The notes beneath the pieces were generated by a model. That model worked only from the letters and a program-made list of their open reading frames with translations, was not told the DNA's origin and ran no database searches. From assembly GCF_937898475.1 (NCBI RefSeq), contig NZ_CALEJS010000015.1, positions 496,001-560,000 of the forward strand: 64,000 nt of DNA, written 5' to 3'. This DNA is from an uncultured Chitinophaga sp. (GTDB lineage Bacteria; Bacteroidota; Bacteroidia; Chitinophagales; Chitinophagaceae). Below, one piece after another: positions 26,173-33,230 of this stretch (within the stretch, counting starts at the first letter, position 1; every line of letters begins with the position of its first letter). Position numbers and translations under genes: made by a program.

Positions 26173-27390
26173 ATGACTAAACATATTCTGATTGCCATTA
26201 TGTGCTGCCTGGTCTTCGCCTTTTGTAAAAAGGACGAAGTGTCCGCACCGCCGCTTATCAGCAGCGTAAGCCTCCTGGACCCTGCGAAGCAGGACAGCGC
26301 CTTCAATGAAACACTGCCAGGCACCCTGATACTGATCACAGGTAGTAACCTGGGCGGGATCGTCAATATTTATTTTAACGGGCAGCCTGCCTACTTTAAT
26401 CCAACATATAACACCAACACGCACCTGATCGTCACGATACCCGGCAACGCACCAACGGAGGCTACTGATCCCAATGTGCCGAATAACATCCGTGTTGTGA
26501 CCACGCATGGTGAAACGTCTTATTCGTTTGTACTGACCATTCCACCACCCGCTATCAGCGCTATCTCCAATGAGAACGCATTACCCGGAGATTCGCTCGT
26601 CATCTGGGGGAACAGCCTTTGGCTGATAGACAAGATCATTTTCCCGGGCGGGAGAGAAGTGACCGATTTCAATGCTGATGCCGCAGGCACCCGGGTGGGG
26701 CTGATCATGCCAGACCTGGGCAGCGATACGGGCAGGCTGATCATACAGGCTAAATACGGCATTGCCAAATCTGACGGTCCGCTGAACGATCATCAGAGCG
26801 GTGACGTGATCAGTAATCTCACCAACTGGGAAGACGGGGAGACCGCCATCTTTAACTGGGCCTGGTGGGGCGCCAACAGAACAGATGATAAGAGCCTTTT
26901 CCCCGGCACCAGGGGCGCCTACCTGCAGAACATCTTCGGTGGCGTTGGCGCTAACAATGGTGCCTGGTGGGACGGCAACCGATCCGGCAATTTCACGGAC
27001 GTGAGCACGATATTCGATGCCAGTATCATGACCAGACAGGCGGCTGATTACGCGCTGAAGTTTGAGATCAATACCAAAGAGCCCTGGACGGCGGGTATCA
27101 ACGTACTGCGTATGGGCGAAGAGTATGCGTACCGCTTCATGCCATGGGCCAGCGCTACCACCGGCGTATTTGACACTGAGGGCAAATGGCAGACCGTGAC
27201 CGTACGCTTATCTGATTTCAAAAAAGCCGATAACGGTATAGAAGGCACCGGCGCCAATGCCGCTGTAATGGGCGACCTGTTAAAGGCAGGAGGCGTTGTG
27301 GCCTTCACTTACCGTTACATCACCGAGGATGCTCCTGTAGACGTGCATAACACTGCCTACGATAATTTCAGGATAGTTAAAATAAGATAG
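26173..27390 (+). CDS. Surface glycan-binding lipoprotein with IPT/TIG domains
   Basis: A 405-residue lipoprotein (Cys18 in VFAFCKKDE; the C-K-K-D-E start fits the Bacteroidota lipoprotein export signal for display on the cell surface). Residues ~30-115 and ~120-205 look like two IPT/TIG immunoglobulin-like domains (LILITGSNLGGIVNIYFNG, SLVIWGNSLWLIDKIIFPGG). The C-terminal ~200 residues form a jelly-roll-like, aromatic-rich region (FNWAWWGAN, GGVGANNGAWWDGN, ALKFEINTKEPWTAG, KWQTVTVRLSDFK) as in glycan-binding proteins of cellulose/xyloglucan/mannan PULs. It belongs to the operon between susD and the hydrolase gene and probably helps concentrate the polysaccharide at the cell surface. Confidence 0.85.
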   Translation: MTKHILIAIMCCLVFAFCKKDEVSAPPLISSVSLLDPAKQDSAFNETLPGTLILITGSNLGGIVNIYFNGQPAYFNPTYNTNTHLIVTIPGNAPTEATDPNVPNNIRVVTTHGETSYSFVLTIPPPAISAISNENALPGDSLVIWGNSLWLIDKIIFPGGREVTDFNADAAGTRVGLIMPDLGSDTGRLIIQAKYGIAKSDGPLNDHQSGDVISNLTNWEDGETAIFNWAWWGANRTDDKSLFPGTRGAYLQNIFGGVGANNGAWWDGNRSGNFTDVSTIFDASIMTRQAADYALKFEINTKEPWTAGINVLRMGEEYAYRFMPWASATTGVFDTEGKWQTVTVRLSDFKKADNGIEGTGANAAVMGDLLKAGGVVAFTYRYITEDAPVDVHNTAYDNFRIVKIR

Positions 27391-27406
27391 CACAAAACAG
27401 TGGTCA

Positions 27407-29149
27407 ATGAAAAAAATAACAGGAGTCTGGTTGTCATGCATGGTATTCGCACTCGCAACAGCTTGCAGCAAAAGAAAACCCGACAAATATTCGGGTGATG
27501 ACAGCGGGAAAGATACTACAGGCGTCGTGGTCACCAAACCTGCAGATCCGCAGACGGCGCCCGGTATTGGCTTTTTCCTGGAAGGGTGGAAGGAGAAGAA
27601 GTTTACGGCGCCGGCTGCCACTGAAGCAGCCGCGCCAACTTCTGCCGCATACACCGTTACCATAGATGCGTCCACGGTAGTAACAAAAATATCCCCGGCG
27701 CTGTTCGGCAACAACAGCAACCTGTATATGAGCCAGATGGTGACGGAGCCCGTATTGCTGCAGCATATCACCAACCTGCACCCTGGCATCATCCGGTTTC
27801 CGGGCGGGAACCTGAGCAGCGTGTACTTCTGGGATGCCGCTCCCGGCAATCCCCCGGCAGATGCGCCGGCACAGCTCAAAGACGCCAACGGGAACAATAT
27901 CGATCCCGGTTATTGGTGGGGAAATAATACGGCCGGCTGGACTTTGTCGCTGGACAACTATTACAGCATGCTGCAGCAAACCGGCAGTGAAGGCATCATT
28001 ATCGTGAACTATGGCTACGCCAGGTATGGTACAGGAACAGACCCGGTGGCAGCTGCAGCACATCTGGCTGCAGATTGGGTACGCTATGATAAGGGGCGTA
28101 CCCGCTACTGGGAGATCGGCAATGAAAGCAACGGTACCTGGCAGGCGGGGTATCGCATTGATGTGTCACAGAATAAAGACGGGCAGCCGATGATCATCAG
28201 CGGCGACCTGTACGGACGTCACTTCCGGGTATTTGCTGATTCTATGCGTAAAGCTGCCAGTGAGACCGGGAAGATCATCTACATTGGCGCACAGCTGCTG
28301 GAGCATGAACCGGCTTCCTGGGCCACGCCTACGGATAAGGAATGGAACAATGGCGTATTAAAACAGGCCGGCAGTGTAGCCGATTATTTCATAGTACACA
28401 GTTATTATACGCCTTACAATACCAATTCCAATCCGCCGGAAATACTGGCGTCTGCGGCAACAGTGACCAGGAACATCGCCGATTATGTGGCGGCTTCTGC
28501 TGCTGCTGCAGGCGTTGCTATGAAACCGGTGGCACTGACAGAGTGGAACATCTTTGCGGTAGGTTCGCAGCAGATGGTATCACAGGTGGCCGGCATGCAT
28601 GCTGTGATGGTGTTGGGAGAGCTAATGAAGAACAAATTTGGGATGGCCAGCCGCTGGGATCTTGCCAATGCCTGGGAGAATGGTAATGATCACGGCCTCT
28701 TCAGCCAGGGAGAGTCAGCTTCGGGGGAAGTCAGGTGGACACCGCGGCCTGCGTTTTATTACCTATACTTCTTCAGCAGGTTCCTGGGCGACCGTTATGT
28801 AAATGCAAGTGTATCCGACAGTAATTTGAACATTAACGCGTATGCCTCTACGTTCAGCTCAGGGGAGGTATCTGTTACACTGGTGAACAAAGGCACTACT
28901 GCCCGTAACGTACAGCTGGCGTTTAAAAACTTCCATCCCGGTAAAAGGTTCTATTGGTATGTATTAACGGGAGGAGACGGAGGCGCCGGCTTTTCGCGCA
29001 AAGTATCCGTGAATGGCAGCGGGCCATCCGGCACAGCCGGCGGACCCGCTGATTATACTATGTTAAAGGCTTACACGGCGGATACCCAGGCGGGCATCCG
29101 GGTCACCTTGCCGCCGATGTCTGTAGTGTTTATGGTTGTAGATAAATGA
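27407..29149 (+). CDS. Clan GH-A glycoside hydrolase lipoprotein (GH51/GH39/GH44-like)
   Basis: The 580-residue lipoprotein (Cys20 in LATACSKRK) has a linker to ~80, then a TIM-barrel region with clan A hallmarks: IIRFPGGNLSSVYFWD (residues 128-143), the acid/base glutamate Glu240 in RYWEIGNESNG and the nucleophile Glu379 in VALTEWNIF. A C-terminal beta-sandwich (from ~460, VSVTLVNKGTTARNVQLAF) completes the architecture seen in arabinofuranosidases and some endoglucanases. It is the only degradative enzyme of this PUL, so substrate choice rests on it: a plant beta-glucan, xylan or arabinan is plausible. Exact CAZy family is uncertain. It ends the operon and is followed by a strong terminator. 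Confidence 0.8.
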   Translation: MKKITGVWLSCMVFALATACSKRKPDKYSGDDSGKDTTGVVVTKPADPQTAPGIGFFLEGWKEKKFTAPAATEAAAPTSAAYTVTIDASTVVTKISPALFGNNSNLYMSQMVTEPVLLQHITNLHPGIIRFPGGNLSSVYFWDAAPGNPPADAPAQLKDANGNNIDPGYWWGNNTAGWTLSLDNYYSMLQQTGSEGIIIVNYGYARYGTGTDPVAAAAHLAADWVRYDKGRTRYWEIGNESNGTWQAGYRIDVSQNKDGQPMIISGDLYGRHFRVFADSMRKAASETGKIIYIGAQLLEHEPASWATPTDKEWNNGVLKQAGSVADYFIVHSYYTPYNTNSNPPEILASAATVTRNIADYVAASAAAAGVAMKPVALTEWNIFAVGSQQMVSQVAGMHAVMVLGELMKNKFGMASRWDLANAWENGNDHGLFSQGESASGEVRWTPRPAFYYLYFFSRFLGDRYVNASVSDSNLNINAYASTFSSGEVSVTLVNKGTTARNVQLAFKNFHPGKRFYWYVLTGGDGGAGFSRKVSVNGSGPSGTAGGPADYTMLKAYTADTQAGIRVTLPPMSVVFMVVDK

Positions 29150-29173
29150 TGAGCCCTGTGTAGATAGCGAAAT

Positions 29174-29202
29174 GGGGTGCTCTTCCGGGCGCCCCTTTTT
29201 TT
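29174..29202 (+). terminator. Intrinsic terminator of the PUL operon
   Basis: GGGGTGC (29174-29180) pairs with GCGCCCC (29189-29195), one G-T wobble, 8-base loop, followed by seven T residues (29196-29202). Confidence 0.85.
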
Positions 29203-29220
29203 GGTCTATAACGGACGCTG

Positions 29221-29481
29221 TTAAGCATTCATTTTCCACTCCTGATAAGCCGCCGGCATGCAATGGCCGCAGGGCCGGTAACCTGCATGTATGGCTTCCG
29301 TTGCTGTTGCAAAGAAGACGCGGTTCTCCGCTTTCATCTGCTTACCGGAGCTGCAGGAAAGGCGGCCATAGATTTTTAGTTTTCTATGCCCGCCAAGTGT
29401 AATACGCCGCTGACGAATGAGCGAATGAAGTATACGCTGGCGGAGGAGAGGATGGCCGCTCAGTTCAGTATGGCGTATCAT
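29221..29481 (-). CDS. Ada metal-binding-domain protein
   Basis: The 86-residue protein consists mostly of the zinc-binding N-terminal domain known from the Ada DNA-repair protein: GGHRKLKIYGRLSCSSGKQ, RVFFATATEAIHAGYRPCGHCMPAAYQEWK. Cysteines at SCSS and the PCGHC pair are present. No methyltransferase or helix-turn-helix domain follows, so it is a stand-alone module. In Ada this domain repairs methylphosphotriesters; here it could bind DNA or sense alkylation. Its start overlaps the stop of the preceding 2OG-Fe(II) oxygenase gene by one base, so the two are translationally coupled and probably act together. Confidence 0.85.
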   Translation of the reverse strand: MIRHTELSGHPLLRQRILHSLIRQRRITLGGHRKLKIYGRLSCSSGKQMKAENRVFFATATEAIHAGYRPCGHCMPAAYQEWKMNA

Positions 29482-30194
29482 CAGCTTAATGCATCGTGAA
29501 AAATAATTCCCAGGGTGTACCGGTGCCCGGTATGCACAGGGCTTACACCGTGTTTCATATTTACACGGTAATAACCTTTTGCACCTTTGGCGGGCCGGAA
29601 ATTAGTGGTGAACAACAGCATATCGCCCCGGCGAGGCTGCAGCACGATCGCTTTGGATTGTGCGCGGGGTATCTGCTCCGTCAGTACAAATTCTCCCCCC
29701 GTATAGTCATCCCCGGGATCACTCAGGAACAATACCAGCTGCATCGGGAAATAGATATCGCCGTAAAGATCCTGGTGCAGGGTGTTAAAGCCGCCTTCAC
29801 CATACCGGAGGATCAGCACGGTGGGATGTACCTGGCCGTGATCGTGGCAAAGTTGCTTCAATACATCATGTGTGGCAGGAAAGCGCTGTTCGGTATTCAG
29901 CACCTCCATCCATTTGCCGGCGATGGGTGCAATGTGGGGATAGACGGTCTGCCGGATATCATTGATCAATGAAGGCAGGGGATAGCTGAAATACTTGTAT
30001 TCTCCGGCGCCGAAGCGGTAGCGCTCCATGGAGATGGTTTTGCGGTATAGCTGTTTGTCATGATAGGAGCGGATCAGGTCCGCGCATTCGGTGGTGGTAA
30101 GTATGTTACTGATAACAGCGTATCCCTGCCGGTGCATATGTTCCCCCACCTGTTCCCAGTCTTTTTCCTGCAGGCGTTCGATGATACTTTTCAT
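29481..30194 (-). CDS. 2OG-Fe(II) dioxygenase
   Basis: The 237-residue protein has the double-stranded beta-helix iron site: His140 and Asp142 in NTLHQDLYGD, the distal His215 in NMKHGVSPV, and the 2-oxoglutarate-binding Arg225 in TGHRYTLGI. YGEGGFNTLHQD, VLFLSDPGDDYTGGEFVL and RRGDMLLF are typical of the prolyl-hydroxylase-like/AlkB-related group. Such enzymes hydroxylate proteins or demethylate nucleic acids. Because it is coupled with an Ada-type metal-binding protein, a role in repair or sensing of alkylation damage is a reasonable inference, but protein hydroxylation is not excluded. Length is normal. Confidence 0.87.
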   Translation of the reverse strand: MKSIIERLQEKDWEQVGEHMHRQGYAVISNILTTTECADLIRSYHDKQLYRKTISMERYRFGAGEYKYFSYPLPSLINDIRQTVYPHIAPIAGKWMEVLNTEQRFPATHDVLKQLCHDHGQVHPTVLILRYGEGGFNTLHQDLYGDIYFPMQLVLFLSDPGDDYTGGEFVLTEQIPRAQSKAIVLQPRRGDMLLFTTNFRPAKGAKGYYRVNMKHGVSPVHTGHRYTLGIIFHDALS

Positions 30195-30254
30195 ATGTGC
30201 GCTTTAGCGCCACAAAATTACAGGGGGCCGGTCTGCAGGGGAACCCGGATCTTG

Positions 30255-31205
30255 CTATAGGTACCAGATGTGCTCGGGAAGTACGGCAACATTCACGGTA
30301 TCGCCTTTCTTCAGGCTGGTGGATAACTGTCTTACAGTGATCTTATTTTTTTTGGCAGGCTGTATTTCAATATCGTAGTAGCCGCCCCAGAAAGAAACAG
30401 ATTGCACCTGGCCGCTGAAGGCGCCGGGTGTATTACCGTTGATGATAAAATGTTCCGGCCGGATGAAGAGGGATTTGCCATCACCTGCAGAGGGAATAAG
30501 GTTGTATTTACCCAGCAATCCGGCGGCATATTCATTTACGGGGTGATTGTACACTTCTTCGGGAGCGCCCTGCTGAATGATCTCGCCGTTCCTCATCAGG
30601 AACACGGTATCTGCCCATGAGAGAATATCCTGCGGATCGTGGGAGACGAGCATACAGGTAATCTCCAGCTTTTCACCGATGTCGTTGATCACCGTCTTCA
30701 GTGTTTGCTTGTGGATCATGTCAAGGTTAGAGTAGGGTTCATCCAGCAACAAAAGACGGGGAGCAGTGGTAAGCAGGCGTGCCAGCGCAATACGCTGCTT
30801 CTCTCCACCGGAAAGCTGATCGGTCCGTCGCTGAAGTAAGTGATCAATCTGGCAGATCCTGTAAATATTCTGAGCTTCCTCATCGGTAAGCATATTGGCA
30901 TAGGAGAGTATTTCATCCACCCGGTAATTATGCCGCAGTTCAAAGTACTGGGAGAGATACGCCACACCGGGATGCCCCGGTATGAGCACCTGGAGCGGAC
31001 CTTTTACTTTCTGTTCTTCAAAAAACACTTGTCCGCTATCTGGCTGCGCCAGCCCGCTGATCATTTTCAGCAGCGTACTTTTACCTGAACCTGTTTCTCC
31101 CGCAATGGCGATGTGCTGAAAGCGTTGTTGTTCGAAGCTGATATCCTTCAGTATAAAAGCTCCATCCTGCTGTTTGCTGATCGCTGATACCTTTAATAAA
31201 CTCAT
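30255..31205 (-). CDS. ABC transporter ATP-binding protein with TOBE-like C-terminus
   Basis: A 316-residue cytoplasmic ATPase: Walker A GETGSGKST (~36-44), signature LSGGEKQRIALARLL, Walker B LLLLDEPYSNLD and the H-loop LVSHDPQD. After residue ~235 comes a TOBE-like regulatory domain (LFIRPEHFIINGN, GQVQSVSFWGGYYDIEIQ), as in PotA/FbpC/ModC-type importers of polyamine, iron or oxyanion substrates. No permease or binding-protein gene is adjacent on either side, so its membrane partner must be encoded elsewhere. It lies 60 bases upstream of the dioxygenase gene on the same strand, and might share a transcript with it. Confidence 0.88.
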   Translation of the reverse strand: MSLLKVSAISKQQDGAFILKDISFEQQRFQHIAIAGETGSGKSTLLKMISGLAQPDSGQVFFEEQKVKGPLQVLIPGHPGVAYLSQYFELRHNYRVDEILSYANMLTDEEAQNIYRICQIDHLLQRRTDQLSGGEKQRIALARLLTTAPRLLLLDEPYSNLDMIHKQTLKTVINDIGEKLEITCMLVSHDPQDILSWADTVFLMRNGEIIQQGAPEEVYNHPVNEYAAGLLGKYNLIPSAGDGKSLFIRPEHFIINGNTPGAFSGQVQSVSFWGGYYDIEIQPAKKNKITVRQLSTSLKKGDTVNVAVLPEHIWYL

Positions 31206-31326
31206 ATGCGTGTGCCCAGGCTGTTTTTGAATGGGGCTAAAATTATAGAATTTTTACTATTTACAATGGGTTAACGATTTATCTGCCTGAATCCCGTTAA
31301 TTTCCTGCACCAAACCTTGATTTGCT

Positions 31327-31584
31327 ATGGACTTCATGATCACCCATTACCAGATCTCACCATTGGTGCACGGAATAAGAAAGTGCAGGTTTATCTATGC
31401 ATTGGATGATGGAACCATTACTGTAGTATGTGTGAACGGGCGCAAAAAGATGCAGGACTTTCTCATCAGGTCCGGCGCCATCGAATTGCCTGAAGGTGAC
31501 AGTATCTATGAAATGGCGAATGAACTACGGCGGATGCTGGGCCATCAGCCGGAAAATATCCCGGAAACAGCCGCTGAGGAATGA
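31327..31584 (+). CDS. Small hypothetical protein (85 aa)
   Basis: No family recognised. The product is a small soluble protein with a probable beta-hairpin core (CRFIYALDDGTITVVCVNGRKKMQDFLI) followed by an acidic helix (DSIYEMANELRRML) and a disordered acidic tail (PENIPETAAEE). It is divergent from the ABC ATPase gene and abuts the convergent glycosylase gene without any gap. An ATG at 31327 and an alternative at 31336 are both possible. Confidence 0.65.
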   Translation: MDFMITHYQISPLVHGIRKCRFIYALDDGTITVVCVNGRKKMQDFLIRSGAIELPEGDSIYEMANELRRMLGHQPENIPETAAEE

Positions 31585-32283
31585 TTATGGTTTATTGGCT
31601 GCAAATGCCTCCAGGTACTTATCTACATACACCTGCTTGGTTTTAAGCTTATACTGCATGACAAAACGGGGATGCTCCAGCGGAATGATCTGTTCAAAAA
31701 AATGTTCCCGTTCATTGAGCCCCTGCAGAAATGCCACGTTCTTACCGGTTCCCATACAATAACACACCTTTCTGCTGATACCGAAATCCAGCTGTTGGCG
31801 GATACTGTTGACGATCAGTTCGTATACCGCTGCAGTTAGTTCTTTGCTGTCATAATAATTATAGTTTACCACCTTGCCATTGGCAGTATCAGCCGTGAAT
31901 CCCAGCGGACAAACAGAAGAGATGTAAAAATCTCCATAGAAGGCTTTCACACCTCCGTAAGCATGGATCACATCGTACACGAAAACGGAAGAAGGCTCGT
32001 GTGTTTTGAAGCCTTCGATATGGATGCCGCATTCATCCGCAAGGCGTTTGGTGTCACTGAACGGAACGCCTGTAGCGCCGGAACCTAAACGGCCGGGGTT
32101 GATGCCCATGATCAGCTGGCGGCCTGCTGTATCGTCATAAAATTTTTTGTAGAACTGTTGCATGACGTCCATAATATGGGCCTGTTCCCTGAAAGGGTTC
32201 ATGATCCGTATACCAGGCGGCAGCTTTCCTTCAAAGTGCAGGCTTTTATTGAATTGAATCACATGGTCGGCAAATGTGCGCAT
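31585..32283 (-). CDS. SMUG2-like uracil-DNA glycosylase family protein (DUF4918)
   Basis: The 232-residue protein belongs to the uracil-DNA glycosylase superfamily: motif 1 MGINPGRLGSGATGVPFSD (59-77) matches the water-activating GMNPGPxGxxxxGVPFGD loop of SMUG-type enzymes, and the second catalytic loop is His204-Pro-Arg in EHPRFVMQ. It would remove deaminated bases (uracil, xanthine or hypoxanthine) as the first step of base excision repair in the cytoplasm. SMUG2-like members occur widely in Bacteroidota. In the motif the residue after NPG is Arg instead of Pro, which may shift base preference. Its stop abuts the convergent small gene. Confidence 0.85.
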   Translation of the reverse strand: MRTFADHVIQFNKSLHFEGKLPPGIRIMNPFREQAHIMDVMQQFYKKFYDDTAGRQLIMGINPGRLGSGATGVPFSDTKRLADECGIHIEGFKTHEPSSVFVYDVIHAYGGVKAFYGDFYISSVCPLGFTADTANGKVVNYNYYDSKELTAAVYELIVNSIRQQLDFGISRKVCYCMGTGKNVAFLQGLNEREHFFEQIIPLEHPRFVMQYKLKTKQVYVDKYLEAFAANKP

Positions 32284-32346
32284 ACTGTTGATGGGTTTGT
32301 TCCAAAAATAAACTATTATCTTGCCACATAATAAAATGAAAACCGT

Positions 32347-32895
32347 ATGGAAGAGGAATTAATTGCAGGCGTGGGGTCCCGTGTACAACATTCCCGCTAT
32401 GGCCCCGGCGTTATTATAGGCGTTAAATATGCCCAGTACCTTGTAACCTTTATGAACAGCGGAATTACAGAGATTGACAAGGATGATCCCCTGTTCGAGG
32501 TGCTGCATGCAGCGCATAAGAGTGCAGAGCTCGAAACCATATCACAGGTGGAAACCTCCCTGCTGAAGATCCTGCGTTTGTGGGGTAATATTACGGAGGT
32601 GGTACCCATGGGAGAGCGTTGGATAAAGGGCACCATGATCCTGAAACCCTCTGATCCCAACCTGAAACCCAAGGAAGTGCCGCTGGATGTGTTCTTTCAC
32701 AAGATCGTGATGGTGCGCGACCGCCTGCGTGTACTGGAGCAGCAGATCAATGCGCACAAGGTGCTGAATGATGAAGAAAAGATCAATTTACAGCAATATA
32801 TCACCCGGATCTATGGATCGCTGACCACATTTAACGTGCTGTTCAGGGAGAAGGAACACTGGTTTACAGGAGAGAAAGGCAGTAAAGAAGATTAA
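32347..32895 (+). CDS. Conserved hypothetical protein with KOW/Tudor-like N-terminus
   Basis: A 182-residue soluble protein. Residues 8-45 (GSRVQHSRYGPGVIIGVKYAQYLVTFMNSGITEI) resemble the SH3/Tudor-like barrel found at the C-terminus of UvrD/PcrA helicases and in transcription-associated proteins, where it contacts RNA polymerase. The rest is mainly helical with a basic centre (WIKGTMILKPSDPNLKPKEV; FFHKIVMVRDRLRVLEQQINAHKVLNDEEKINLQQYI). A role in transcription or repair is suggested only by this resemblance. It lies just before the cold shock gene on the same strand, but that gene has its own promoter. Confidence 0.7.
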   Translation: MEEELIAGVGSRVQHSRYGPGVIIGVKYAQYLVTFMNSGITEIDKDDPLFEVLHAAHKSAELETISQVETSLLKILRLWGNITEVVPMGERWIKGTMILKPSDPNLKPKEVPLDVFFHKIVMVRDRLRVLEQQINAHKVLNDEEKINLQQYITRIYGSLTTFNVLFREKEHWFTGEKGSKED

Positions 32896-32898
32896 AGA

Positions 32899-32929
32899 TT
32901 TGGTTTATTGGTATGATAAGCTTACCTTG
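32899..32929 (+). promoter_or_regulatory. Promoter of the cold shock gene
   Basis: TTTG (32899-32902) and TACCTTG (32923-32929) are separated by 20 bases, close to the TTTG/TAnnTTTG pattern. A U-rich leader (TTTATTTAATTTTTTACAA) precedes the ATG at 32958. Confidence 0.5.
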
Positions 32930-32957
32930 CAACCTTACTTTATTTAATTTTTTACAA

Positions 32958-33161
32958 ATGAACACAAAATTTCAAGGAACCGTGAAGTTCTTCAACGAGA
33001 CAAAAGGCTTTGGCTTCATTAAGCATGATGAATCCAATAAAGAGACTTTTGTACATGTAAACGGACTCATTCACGAGATCCAGGCTGACGACAGAGTTGA
33101 ATTTGAGCTGCAGGAAGGCAGAAAAGGTATGAATGCTGTTAATGTTAGACGCATAGATTAA
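32958..33161 (+). CDS. cspA: Cold shock protein (CspA family)
   Basis: A 67-residue single-domain RNA chaperone. RNP1-like GTVKFFNETKGFGFIKHD and RNP2-like ETFVHVNGL motifs are intact and the length is standard for the family. It binds single-stranded nucleic acid and melts RNA structures. The ATG at 32958 is chosen because the frame extension to 32913 is a leader without protein-like sequence. The gene has its own promoter and a strong terminator, forming a monocistronic unit. Confidence 0.95.
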   Translation: MNTKFQGTVKFFNETKGFGFIKHDESNKETFVHVNGLIHEIQADDRVEFELQEGRKGMNAVNVRRID

Positions 33162-33185
33162 GCTTCTTTTAAATACCTAGTTAGA

Positions 33186-33213
33186 GGTCCCGGTGTTACC
33201 GGGACCTTTTTTT
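33186..33213 (+). terminator. Intrinsic terminator of the cold shock gene
   Basis: GGTCCCGGT (33186-33194) pairs perfectly with ACCGGGACC (33198-33206) around a 3-base loop, followed by seven T residues. Confidence 0.95.
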
Positions 33214-33230
33214 ATTTCGTGCTGTTAACC

